Source of the DNA: Burkholderiales bacterium
GTDB taxonomy: Bacteria > Pseudomonadota > Gammaproteobacteria > Burkholderiales > Burkholderiaceae_C
Reading direction: 5' to 3'
Length of the DNA: 64,000 bases
NCBI GenBank assembly: GCA_016219375.1
Contig: JACRNC010000019.1
Coordinates: 62,001-126,000, forward strand
Shown here: piece after piece, positions 36,294 to 44,587 of the stretch
Layout of the letters: the number at the start of each line of letters is the position of its first letter
How positions within the stretch are numbered: position 1 is the stretch's first letter
Notes under the pieces: model-generated
What the model was told of the DNA's origin: nothing
Seen by the model: the letters and a program-made list of their open reading frames with translations, nothing else
Database searches by the model: none
Made by a program: the position numbers and the translations under genes

Positions 36294-36662
36294 ATGCGCA
36301 GCACCATCCAGCAGCGCTTCATGTTGCATGCAATGAGGGTCGCGTCGGTGCTCGTCGCCGGCTTGGCGCTGCCCGTTCTACCCGCGCTGGCGGCCGACGA
36401 CAGGGCGCAACTCGCGCTAGGGAAGAAGCTGTTCCTGCAAGGCGTCGTCCCGTCGTGCGCCGTTTGCCACACCTTGCAGGCCGCGGGCGCCGAGGGCGCC
36501 GTCGGCCCGGTGCTGGACGAGTTGAAGCCCGACGCTGCGCGCGTGGCGAAGGCGCTGCGCAACGGGCTGGGCCAGATGCCTTCGTACAAGGACAAGCTCA
36601 CCGATGCAGAGATTGAGGCTCTGTCGCTGTATGTGTCGAAGGCCAGCGGGGGTGCCAAGTGA
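36294..36662 (+). CDS. sorB: SorB-type mono-heme cytochrome c
   Basis: 122 residues with a signal peptide (cleaved about ALA-33), the heme motif CAVCH (Cys55-Cys58-His59) and Met95 in GQMPSYKDKL as the sixth ligand. It is the electron acceptor partner of the sulfite dehydrogenase encoded 2 bp upstream, as in the SorAB enzyme of Starkeya novella. Confidence 0.9.
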   Translation: MRSTIQQRFMLHAMRVASVLVAGLALPVLPALAADDRAQLALGKKLFLQGVVPSCAVCHTLQAAGAEGAVGPVLDELKPDAARVAKALRNGLGQMPSYKDKLTDAEIEALSLYVSKASGGAK

Positions 36663-37056
36663 GACTTCAGGTGGGTGGAATCTGTGGTGCATCCCCACCG
36701 ATAAAGGCTCGTCCGCGCGGGCCGCAAGACGCTGACTGGCACCGAAACGCAGGGCATCTTCATCGGTCGCCGCCGTCGGCAGCGACTGCTTCTCAACTCC
36801 TCGACAGACTGGATTGGGTCGATCTGGAACAGTCAGGGCGACGGCACGAACGAGCGCGATCTGAGCACAGCAGTCCTTCGCGCGGGTTCCGCCAACTCCC
36901 TTCGTGGTCATCGCCAATGCCGAGGCCCTGCGGTCCCAGATGGTTGTTCTGGAGCCCTCATGGACGGTTAGCCGAGGCCTGCCCGCATGGCCGCCGCCGG
37001 TACGCACACGGCGGCGGCATGCAACACTGGCAAGCCGATGACGGAGTGCGACCGGT
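36663..37056. other. Non-coding gap between sulfite genes and recombinase trio
   Basis: No supported gene on either strand. The frames here are shadows of each other, and I found neither a transposase remnant nor a small accessory gene such as the fourth gene (ginD) of GInt islands. Confidence 0.4.
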
Positions 37057-38058
37057 TCAGAGCGCACTGAGGAACGCCATCAACTTGTCCTCCGGCCGAT
37101 AGCGCCTGGCCTGCACACTGGGAGGCGCAACCGTGTCCAGCACACGCTCCTTCAACGTCAGATCGGCATCGAGGTAAATCTGAGTGGTCTCCAGCGATTC
37201 GTGGCCAAGCCACATCGCGATCACCGACCGATCTACTCCAGCCTGAAGGAGCTCCATCGCCGTGGTGTGCCGCAACACATGTGGCGTCACGCGCTTGCAC
37301 GTCAAGGATGCGCAGGTCCGGCCAGCTGTGGCAACGTGCTTGGCCACAAGGTACTGGACGCCGTCGGCACTGAGGCGGTTGCCTCTGGCACTCGGGAACA
37401 GAATGACGGGCTCAGGTCCCAAGTCGCTGCTCATCCATGACCGCAACGCTGCCTGTGTCTGTTTGGCCAGCGGCGTGCAGCGCTCCTTGCGCCCTTTCCC
37501 GAGCACGTGGACGTGGGCGCCCGTGCCGAGCCTGACATCGGCGGCTCGTAGACCGGTGATCTCGGACAGACGCAGCCCGGTCTGAACCGCAAGCAACAAC
37601 AGGGCATGGTCGCGCCGCCCCGCCCATGTGGTCCGATCGGGTGCGGCAAGCAAGGCTTCGACCTCTTCACGTGTCAGATGGCAGACCTGCTTGCGAGTGC
37701 ACCGCTTGCTGGGAATCGCCAGGACCCGCTGGATCAGGCCTGCATGACCAGGCGATTCAAAGGCGGCGTACTGAAAGAACGACCGAATGGCGCTCTGCCG
37801 CAGGTTCCGGCTTCTGGCAGTCACGCCGCGTTCGTGCTCAAGGTCGGCAAGGAACGCCGCGATCAGCGGCGCGTCGAGTTGCTCCAACACCAGCGCGCTC
37901 GGGGCAACCTTGAGGCGCTTCTGGGCGAACCGGAGGAAGAGCCGGAAGGTGTCACGATAGGACGCGATCGTATGGGCGCTTGCCTGCCGCTGCTGCATGA
38001 GTCTTCGGGTGAAGAACCCCTCCAGCAGCACAGGGAGATTGCCAGTCGCGGCCGTCAT
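37057..38058 (-). CDS. Tyrosine recombinase, third of the RIT trio (RitC-like)
   Basis: 333 residues from the ATG at 38058, which overlaps the previous stop. N-terminal SAM-like core-binding domain (about 10-110) and catalytic domain with GLRLSEITGL (Arg), GKGRKER (Lys), HVLRHTTA (His-x-x-Arg), WLGHESLETTQIYLD (His and nucleophile Tyr). All catalytic residues are present. Together with the two genes before it this forms a recombinase-in-trio array. Confidence 0.88.
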   Translation of the reverse strand: MTAATGNLPVLLEGFFTRRLMQQRQASAHTIASYRDTFRLFLRFAQKRLKVAPSALVLEQLDAPLIAAFLADLEHERGVTARSRNLRQSAIRSFFQYAAFESPGHAGLIQRVLAIPSKRCTRKQVCHLTREEVEALLAAPDRTTWAGRRDHALLLLAVQTGLRLSEITGLRAADVRLGTGAHVHVLGKGRKERCTPLAKQTQAALRSWMSSDLGPEPVILFPSARGNRLSADGVQYLVAKHVATAGRTCASLTCKRVTPHVLRHTTAMELLQAGVDRSVIAMWLGHESLETTQIYLDADLTLKERVLDTVAPPSVQARRYRPEDKLMAFLSAL

Positions 38059-38987
38059 GACAGCTTCTCCCAGTGACGCTCGAACCGGGCGAGCGCGTGG
38101 CCCATCAACTCGGGACACGCGCTGAGGTACCAGTAGGTGTACTCAATGCGCACGTGACCCAGAAAGGTTGACAAGGTCGGCAGGTGGCGCTCTACATCCT
38201 GGCCGGATCTGTACCAGCGCAGCAACGTTTGGATGGCAAAGCGGTGGCGCAGGTCATGCAACCGAGGGCGTGGAGCACCCGCGGAGGCGCGCACCTCCGC
38301 TTGGTCGAGCAACTGATAGAAGGTCCGATGGATGTGTCCCGGGTCAAGCGCCGTCCTCCGACCCGAGATGAAGAACTGCGGAGGCGCCAGCCGCTTGGCG
38401 AAGCGATCGCGGTGCGCGCGGTATTCCGCGAGTGCTGACCTGGTCGAGTCAGCAATCGGAGCCAGCCGAGACTTGCCGAACTTCGTCTGCCGAATGGTCA
38501 GCAAGCCTTGGTCGAGATCGACATCGCCGACCTCGAGACGGATCGCCTCACCGAGCCGCATCCCGGTGACGCTGAGCAGCCCCAAGAGGCAGTGGTAGGT
38601 CGCCCCTCGCAGGCCATCTGTAGGAGGCAGCGTCAACGCGCAAGCCATCAAGCGAGCAAGCTCATCGTCCGAGTACAGGTACGGTTGTCGCCGATGCCGA
38701 TGTGAAGGAAGGAGGTTGGCGGGGGTGACCTCCGTGGCAGGGTCGAGCAACCGGTGGTGGAGCGTGAAGCCGCGAATCCGACGCAGCCGATCGGCGGCGA
38801 AGCCAGGGCGCGTGGATGGTTTGCTCAGGGCCCACTCTACGGCGGCGGCCGCCGTGATGGTCGTGACGCCGCGCCGGTCGAGAAAGTCCGTGAACTCGAT
38901 CAGCGCATCTTCGTTCGCCCGAAGCTTGAACCCGAGCGCTCGCCGGAGTGCAAGGTAGTCGGAGGCAGCCTGTCTCAGCGGCGTCAT
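38055..38987 (-). CDS. Tyrosine recombinase, second of the RIT trio (RitB-like)
   Basis: 310 residues. Catalytic domain with GMRLGEAIRLEVGD (Arg), KFGKSRLAP (Lys), HDLRHRFA (His-x-x-Arg), FLGHVRIEYTYWYL (His and Tyr). The start at 38987 overlaps the stop of the first gene; an earlier ATG at 39005 is possible. The protein is shorter than its partners, as is usual for the middle member of RIT trios. Confidence 0.88.
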   Translation of the reverse strand: MTPLRQAASDYLALRRALGFKLRANEDALIEFTDFLDRRGVTTITAAAAVEWALSKPSTRPGFAADRLRRIRGFTLHHRLLDPATEVTPANLLPSHRHRRQPYLYSDDELARLMACALTLPPTDGLRGATYHCLLGLLSVTGMRLGEAIRLEVGDVDLDQGLLTIRQTKFGKSRLAPIADSTRSALAEYRAHRDRFAKRLAPPQFFISGRRTALDPGHIHRTFYQLLDQAEVRASAGAPRPRLHDLRHRFAIQTLLRWYRSGQDVERHLPTLSTFLGHVRIEYTYWYLSACPELMGHALARFERHWEKLS

Positions 38988-40219
38988 TGCGCACCTCCCG
39001 GCCAAGAAGGAGCGACGGCCCGCAGGGAGCGAAGATCCACCTTCGCATAGATCGTCGTTGTCTGCTGCTGGCGGTGACGCAGCACTTCGCCGATCTCGGG
39101 CAGCGACGACCCCTCGCGCAGCAGTCGTGTGGCCAAGGTGTGACGGAGCACATGCGCTCCCTTGCTCGGCACATCGATGCCGGCGCGCTGAAGCGCGCGG
39201 CGGACGATCGCTGCAACAGCGGTACCACTGGAGAAGCCCTCGATCGGTGCCTGTGCTCGAAGGAAGACCTGCCGGGAGGAACAGCGTGGCCGGGCCTCGC
39301 TCAAGTATTGCGCCAGCGCTTGGCCCACCTCGTATGGAAGCGGGAGGCGATCGACTCGGGTTTGTCCATTGCGAACCAGCAACTCGCCGGCGTGCCAGTC
39401 GATGTCCTCCAGTTGTAGTGCTACCACCTCGCCAGCCCGCAGCCCGAGCCGCGCAAGTAGGACGATGACCGCGTAGTCACGACACCCACTCAGCTTAGCC
39501 CGATCACATTGGGCGAGGGTGTGCAGAACCTGATCGTCCTGGAGCGAGCGGGGGATCGATGATTGCGACCAAACAGCAGGCGCCGGTATGTGCGAAGACA
39601 TATCGGTGTCGAGCCAGCCGCGGTAAAGCGCGAACCGTAGGAACGCCCGAACTCCACCGACGACTCTGCATGCAGAGTTCGGACGGCAGGTCTTCGTCGC
39701 CAGCCTGATGTGCGCCATGACGTCCGGCGCCCCCACGCTGTCGAACGTCAAAGGCCCGTTGGCGAAGAGGAACGTCAACAGATTTCTGGCCGTGATCCGG
39801 TTGGAGCGGATGGTTGCAGGCGCCAGATTGCGCTCGTGGCGCATGTAGTCGACATACTCGGCCTCGATCTGCTCAACCGCAGTTGGAGTGCGCTCAGCTG
39901 AGGGTGTGCAGATGATGCCCTGTGCCGCCAGATGCGCGAGCAGCCTCAGCAGCGTCGAACGGTCTTCGGCCCTTGGGGCGCGACGGCGCCTGCGGCCTCG
40001 CAAGAAGGTATCGACCGACTCTTCGGCTACTGCCGCGGCGGCTACGCCGCGTCCGTCCAACCACCGGCTGAAGTCTCCAACCAACCATGCGGCGCGGCGT
40101 CGTGAGTCGCGGCTATAGCCCTTTGCTGCCAATGAATCGATGAAGGAATCGATGCACACGCCCAGCGGGCCCTCGCGCATCCGCATCAGTGCGCGCGGGC
40201 GCACAAACAACTCTTCCAT
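38984..40219 (-). CDS. Tyrosine recombinase, first of the RIT trio (RitA-like)
   Basis: 411 residues with a long N-terminal DNA-binding part (about 1-190) and a catalytic domain with GLRAGEVVALQLED (Arg), HVLRHTLATRLL (His-x-x-Arg), VLRHRQQQTTTIYAKVD (His/Arg and Tyr). Order, 4-nt overlaps and sizes (411, 310, 333) match described RIT elements. It reads out of the right repeat into the island, 85 bp inside the end of the SbcC-like frame. Confidence 0.88.
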   Translation of the reverse strand: MEELFVRPRALMRMREGPLGVCIDSFIDSLAAKGYSRDSRRRAAWLVGDFSRWLDGRGVAAAAVAEESVDTFLRGRRRRRAPRAEDRSTLLRLLAHLAAQGIICTPSAERTPTAVEQIEAEYVDYMRHERNLAPATIRSNRITARNLLTFLFANGPLTFDSVGAPDVMAHIRLATKTCRPNSACRVVGGVRAFLRFALYRGWLDTDMSSHIPAPAVWSQSSIPRSLQDDQVLHTLAQCDRAKLSGCRDYAVIVLLARLGLRAGEVVALQLEDIDWHAGELLVRNGQTRVDRLPLPYEVGQALAQYLSEARPRCSSRQVFLRAQAPIEGFSSGTAVAAIVRRALQRAGIDVPSKGAHVLRHTLATRLLREGSSLPEIGEVLRHRQQQTTTIYAKVDLRSLRAVAPSWPGGAQ

Positions 40220-40303
40220 GAGGGTCTCCTTCCGGAGAAACCGTCCCCGGTGGAGTCGAACATATGGCAGTGAGGTTCCACCCCTGAACCCGAGTAGGTC
40301 GTG

Positions 40304-43012
40304 TCACCGATCGGAAGCATCGATGCCCGCTCGCGGCTCGGCCTGCATGGCGTCAAGGTCGATGACTGCATCGGCCATCGTTGCGAGGTGCGGGGTCTGG
40401 GTGATGAAGAACTCCTGCCGGTAGCCGCCGAGCCGAAGGACTTCGCGCTTCATGGCCATGAACATGCGCTTGTGTTCTGGGTCCAGCGGCCCATCGGCCT
40501 CGTCGGAGAACAGCGTGTCGAATCGCCGTCCGGTGTTCTGGGCCAAGTACAGGGCGATCGCGCGCGTCAGGCAGGCGTCGATGAAGGTTCGCTCACCGCC
40601 GCTCATCAGGCTAAGGCTCTTGCCACCGCGCGCGTCGGGGCTCAGCGTCCCGGATCCCGACGTGCTATGCCGCATCGCTTCGCAGGTACCTGCGGCGCAG
40701 TTGCAGGGGCGGGGACGCCGGCCGGATCGCGAACTCGGCATATCCGGGGTCTCGGCATAGTGGATCTCATGCCGATCACGGCATGAGATCCAGACCCTCT
40801 CGCCGCCGCTCATCGCCGTGACGCTCTTGGCCTCGCCCGACTCCGCGTCGTAGACGCGGATGTCGAAGCCCTCGCGCTGCTCGCCCTTGGCCGTCTCCTG
40901 CAGGGTCTCGATGGCCACCGTGAAGCGCGGGCCATAGCAGGCCAGCAGCAGATCGTTCACCAGGCCTGACAACGTCGGGCCCGCATCGTCAATGGCCAGC
41001 GCGATCAGGCCATCGTTGCCCATGCAGCGGGTGAACAGCAGCCAGTTGGCGAGTTCCTGCTCCACCCGTGCCGTGCGGGCTGCGGCTGCGTCGCGCCTCC
41101 GGCCATGCTCCTCCATCTGGGTCGACAGGGCGGCAAGCGCCTGCGCGTCGCGGACAGCGGCCAGATGCGCGCGCTCCGCCTCTTCGAGAACACCCTGCCA
41201 GCGCTCCACCTGGGCCCGGGCCTGTACGAGCCGCGCAGCATCCGGCGGTGACGGCAGTGCATCGATCGCGGTCTGGAGTCGCTGGATGGCCGCCTGGATC
41301 TGAGCTTCCAGCAGCGAGACACGCTCGGCAACGCGCATTCGGCTGGCGATGATCTGCTGGCGCTCAGCAGCCTCGGAGTCGGTGTCGATCGCGATGTCCG
41401 CCCCGGCCGACGGGTCTTGAGTTGGAGGAAGAGCGGCGAGTTCGACCTCCGCTTCGACAAGACCCGCGCGCGCCTGGCCTATCTCCGCCCCGCGCGCAGC
41501 CAAGGCGGCATAGGCCGTCTGACGGGCCAGGGCTCGCCTCGACTGGCACTCGGCTCGGCTCAGGCTCTGCGGTGCGCCAACGTTGAGGCTCACCGCCTCT
41601 TGCTGGGCCTGCAGTTCAAGCCGAAGACTGTCCCGCTCCGCAGCGAGTTGACGAATCCGCTGCAGGGCGCTCGGCGCCAGCGCGGTCGCTTCGCGTGCGT
41701 CCGACAAAAGGGTGCATTGACCCTGCATGGGCATGCCGCTGCAGGGCACGCGGTTGCTCAGGGCCAGGCGGCGGCTCAGGTCTTCCGCCTGGAGCGCGGC
41801 CTGGCCCGCCTCGCGCTCGAGCGATGCCAGCCGCTGCCCGATCCCTGCGACAGCATCGCGACGACGCGCAAGGTCCTGGACGGCATCGCGAAGCGCCAGC
41901 ACGCGGTCCTCGCGGCGACGCACCACCTCTGTCGCCTGCGGCAGACGGCGGCCGGCTCGAGCCACCGCGCCCTCGTCCGCCAGCACCCGCTGCAGGGACC
42001 GGATGCGGGCCTCCAGTCGTTCGCGCTGCGCCCTGGCCTGCGCGACACGCTGCGCCACACGACCATCGAGCCGTGCGAGTTGCTCCGTTGCCTCCCGGTC
42101 CTGCGTGCGCAGGTCCTGCAGGGTGCGATCACCCTCGGCACGGGCGCCCGCCAGTTCCTCCACCAACTGCGCTCGCCGGCTCTCGACAGCCTTCGCCTGC
42201 TCCTGCAGGGCCATCAACGACGCCTCGTGCGTTCGCGCAGCCTCCCGTTGTTCGTGGGCCGCCTGCCGGCTGGCTTGCGCCGCCTTGACCCTCTCGTCTA
42301 CGCCGTGCCATCGACGGGCGTCATCCTCCAACCGCTGGCGCTCGGCATCGAACGCGGTCGCTTCAGCGCGCAATGCCGCCAGCGCCGCCTTCAACTGCCG
42401 CGCCGTCTCGCCCGCCTTCTGACCGAGCGCGCGGATGTCCTCCTGCCCCAGCAGGTCGGCCAGCAGTGCCTTGATCTCGCCGTTGCGGTAGGCGCTGAGC
42501 TGCCGCTTCCCTTGAGCCGCGAAGACCGACGTGAAGAAGGTGTCCGCTGGCCCGCAGATGGCCTCGACGCAGCGCGCATAGGTCTCGACCTTGCCATCGG
42601 AGACGGTGCCGTCGGGCAGCGCGGCGGGAGACCACGTGCCGGCGTCATCGAGCATCAGCAGGTAGGCCTCGGTCCTGCGGCGGCTCGCGGTTCGACCGTT
42701 CATTCGGATGACCACCTGCGAGCGGTAGCAGCGCCCGGCGTGCGCCCAGTGCAGATCCTTCTCGTTCTCGGGCAGACAGGCCTGGTCGTAGTACGAGAAA
42801 CCGCCCGGCCCGGCCTGCGCCGCCCGCGACGGCATGGTCAGGTAGGGATGCAGGTTGTCCATCACCGTGGACTTGCCGCGGCCGTTGGCGCCTGCGATGG
42901 CGACCAGCGCGGCGCCATCGGCCAGCCGCTCCAGATCGAGGGTCAGCTCGTCCAGCCCGAGGCCGTCGCGGATGCCCCTGAAGCCCCGGAGCCTGAGTGA
43001 AAGCGGCTGCAT
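40304..43012 (-). CDS. SbcC-like SMC-type ATPase, chimeric after island insertion
   Basis: 902 residues. Native N-terminal part: Walker A GANGRGKS (41-48), long coiled coils (about 200-700) with a Cys pair near 420-432 possibly acting as a zinc hook, and the ABC signature SGGER at 735-739. Six codons later native sequence ends and 61 residues of island sequence follow, then a second signature SGGER (804-808), Walker B/D-loop and C terminus from the island's repeat. With the SbcD-like gene it would make a nuclease complex. Whether the double-signature chimera works is unknown; a polar or null effect is equally likely. Confidence 0.85.
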   Translation of the reverse strand: MQPLSLRLRGFRGIRDGLGLDELTLDLERLADGAALVAIAGANGRGKSTVMDNLHPYLTMPSRAAQAGPGGFSYYDQACLPENEKDLHWAHAGRCYRSQVVIRMNGRTASRRRTEAYLLMLDDAGTWSPAALPDGTVSDGKVETYARCVEAICGPADTFFTSVFAAQGKRQLSAYRNGEIKALLADLLGQEDIRALGQKAGETARQLKAALAALRAEATAFDAERQRLEDDARRWHGVDERVKAAQASRQAAHEQREAARTHEASLMALQEQAKAVESRRAQLVEELAGARAEGDRTLQDLRTQDREATEQLARLDGRVAQRVAQARAQRERLEARIRSLQRVLADEGAVARAGRRLPQATEVVRRREDRVLALRDAVQDLARRRDAVAGIGQRLASLEREAGQAALQAEDLSRRLALSNRVPCSGMPMQGQCTLLSDAREATALAPSALQRIRQLAAERDSLRLELQAQQEAVSLNVGAPQSLSRAECQSRRALARQTAYAALAARGAEIGQARAGLVEAEVELAALPPTQDPSAGADIAIDTDSEAAERQQIIASRMRVAERVSLLEAQIQAAIQRLQTAIDALPSPPDAARLVQARAQVERWQGVLEEAERAHLAAVRDAQALAALSTQMEEHGRRRDAAAARTARVEQELANWLLFTRCMGNDGLIALAIDDAGPTLSGLVNDLLLACYGPRFTVAIETLQETAKGEQREGFDIRVYDAESGEAKSVTAMSGGERVWISCRDRHEIHYAETPDMPSSRSGRRPRPCNCAAGTCEAMRHSTSGSGTLSPDARGGKSLSLMSGGERTFIDACLTRAIALYLAQNTGRRFDTLFSDEADGPLDPEHKRMFMAMKREVLRLGGYRQEFFITQTPHLATMADAVIDLDAMQAEPRAGIDASDR
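40338..40766. repeat. Right terminal inverted repeat of the island
   Basis: Complement of 20849-21276, about 96% alike by eye. On the minus strand it starts GATCCACTATGCCGAG and encodes the same SbcC-like 3' module. Two CGGCAT-type motifs lie near the outer end. Between this repeat and native ATPase sequence are 20 extra bases that belong to a perfect palindrome. Confidence 0.85.
40762..40791. other. 12-6-12 perfect palindrome at the right junction (candidate recombination core site)
   Basis: Arms GGATCTCATGCC and its exact complement around the 6-nt centre GATCAC, exactly where island and native gene meet. Length and spacing are those of tyrosine-recombinase core sites (two inverted binding arms around a 6-8 bp crossover). 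The arms share ATGCC with the inner repeat motifs. No counterpart is seen at the left junction. Confidence 0.6.
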
Positions 43013-43212
43013 GATGCGTCCTGTTCTGGAGTGGGCGTCCGAACAGACTGCCACTCAGATTTCCGGCATCAAGGTCTATGCGCCGAGTGACCGCTGAAGA
43101 TCCGGGCCCGCGCATTCGACCCGGGCGAACAGACTCACACAGACGGCCATCTGCAGACGTTCAGTACCGGCAGCATTCGGGCACTTCATTGAGCTGCACC
43201 ACGCGGCGCCGA

Positions 43213-44175
43213 TCAGGCACGTGCACGCAACTCCCTCACGCCGCGGCCCAGCTTGCGTCGCAACAGGTTGCGAAGGGTCACACCGTCGGAATAGCCGATC
43301 TGTGCGGCGATTTGGTCGACGCTCTCGCTGCCGGTTCGCAGCAGATGCACCGCACGCTCGACGCGCAGATCCTGGAAGTACGAGAGGGGTGTCTTGCCCA
43401 ATACGCTTTGCACGCGCCGCGCCAAGGTGCGTTCACTGGCGCCCGCTGCGATGGCCGCATCGGCGAGAGAGAACCCGTGCGCGAGTTGCTGCCTGGCCCA
43501 GCCCTCAAAGCGCTCGACCACCGGGTCGGCATGGGCCAGGTGATCGGGGATCACGAACTCAGCTTGCGAGCCGCGGGCCTCTACCAGCAGGTATCGCGCC
43601 GCCAGAGCCGCCAGCGCTGGGCTACGGCTGCGCACGACGCTCAATGCCAGGTCGAGATGAGCCAAGGCGGCGCCGGCCGTGGTGAAGCCGGCCGAATTCA
43701 CAAGCATGCGGGACTCGTCGAGCACCACGTGCGGATAGCGCTGCCGAAACATTGGCGCCAGCCACCACGAAGTTGTGGCGCGCTGGCCATCTAGCAGCGC
43801 GCTTTCCGCCAGCAAGAACGTGCCAGTGCAGGCGGCGCCAGCGGCCGCGCGGGCGCTTGACCATTGCTGCAACGCGACGACCGCGTCGGCCACGTCCGCA
43901 TGCGCGAGACGCGCGGCGAGTGCGTCTGGCATCTTGGCGCCGAGTGCGGGCACCAGAACAACGTCAGGGTTTTGCACGCGGTGCACTGGCACGACCGGTA
44001 CCGCCAGACCGTGCGCGGTGCGCACGCGACGCCGAACGCCGACCAACGTGACGTTGATGGGCGGCGGCGCCTGTGCGAGCGAGCCTGCCAGTTCATTGGC
44101 CGTGCTCAGTGTGTCCATGAGTGCAGCAAGACCCAGGTCGAACACGCCATCGAGAACAAGAAGGTGCAGATTCAT
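43213..44175 (-). CDS. GlxA-type AraC-family regulator
   Basis: 320 residues: an N-terminal DJ-1/PfpI-like domain (about 1-180, with TFLLAESALLDGQRATTSWW) and a C-terminal AraC double HTH (about 215-315, SLADAAIAAGASERTLARRV and AAQIGYSDGVTLRNLLRRKLG). It is divergent from the monooxygenase-type gene and probably controls it. The pair sits between the SbcD-like and SbcC-like genes, so it is an insertion in that operon. Confidence 0.88.
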   Translation of the reverse strand: MNLHLLVLDGVFDLGLAALMDTLSTANELAGSLAQAPPPINVTLVGVRRRVRTAHGLAVPVVPVHRVQNPDVVLVPALGAKMPDALAARLAHADVADAVVALQQWSSARAAAGAACTGTFLLAESALLDGQRATTSWWLAPMFRQRYPHVVLDESRMLVNSAGFTTAGAALAHLDLALSVVRSRSPALAALAARYLLVEARGSQAEFVIPDHLAHADPVVERFEGWARQQLAHGFSLADAAIAAGASERTLARRVQSVLGKTPLSYFQDLRVERAVHLLRTGSESVDQIAAQIGYSDGVTLRNLLRRKLGRGVRELRARA

Positions 44176-44284
44176 GGCGGAAATGATATCAATGTTGTCA
44201 TTCCTGCCACTAGCAAAAACTGCCGTGGCACCGGAGACTTCGGACTCGCCAAAGCTTTCACCCGTTCAACCAGAGGATCACTCC

Positions 44285-44587
44285 ATGACCAAGTTCGCCC
44301 TGTTCGTCCGCCTTGAAGCCAAGCCTGGCCAGGAAATCGCCGTTGCCGACTTTCTGAGAAGCGCGTTGCCGCTCGCCAACGCCGAATCGGGCACCACCGC
44401 CTGGTTCGCATTGAAGTTCGGCCCATCGACGTTCGGCGTCTTTGACGCTTTTGCGGACGAGGCCGGCCGCGAGGCTCACCTGCACGGCCAGATCGCCGCC
44501 GCGTTGATGGCGAACGCAGCCGCCTTGCTCAGTACACCGCCTAACATCGAGAAGATCGAGCTGCTGGCGGCGAAATTGCCTGGCTGA
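44285..44587 (+). CDS. Antibiotic-biosynthesis-monooxygenase (ABM) domain protein
   Basis: 100 residues, the full size of a single ABM/YgiN-like ferredoxin-fold domain: FALFVRLEAKPGQEIAVADF at the start and FGVFDAFADEAGREAHLHGQ in the middle. Such proteins act on quinones or aromatic compounds without cofactor. GAGG precedes the ATG. Divergent from the AraC-type regulator across 109 bp that would hold both promoters. Confidence 0.85.
   Translation: MTKFALFVRLEAKPGQEIAVADFLRSALPLANAESGTTAWFALKFGPSTFGVFDAFADEAGREAHLHGQIAAALMANAAALLSTPPNIEKIELLAAKLPG

Larger units (their letters stand above)
20849..40786. mobile_element. About 19.9-kb RIT-type island inserted in the SbcC-like gene
   Basis: The boundaries follow from the split SbcC-like gene: native sequence stops at GATCC on the left (20849-20853) and resumes at GATCC on the right (40787-40791), a likely 5-bp target duplication. 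Inside are inverted repeats of about 430 bp at both ends, a trio of tyrosine recombinase genes next to the right repeat, and a sulfite/redox cargo of about 15 kb between. RIT elements are known as recombinase trios flanked by inverted repeats and are normally only about 3-4 kb; here the unit between the repeats is far longer. Confidence 0.8.

Noticed and set aside
36663-37056. Possible GInt-type fourth gene (ginD) or IS remnant downstream of the recombinase trio
   Set aside because: No frame has coding character or similarity to known small accessory or transposase proteins, so the RIT reading is preferred.
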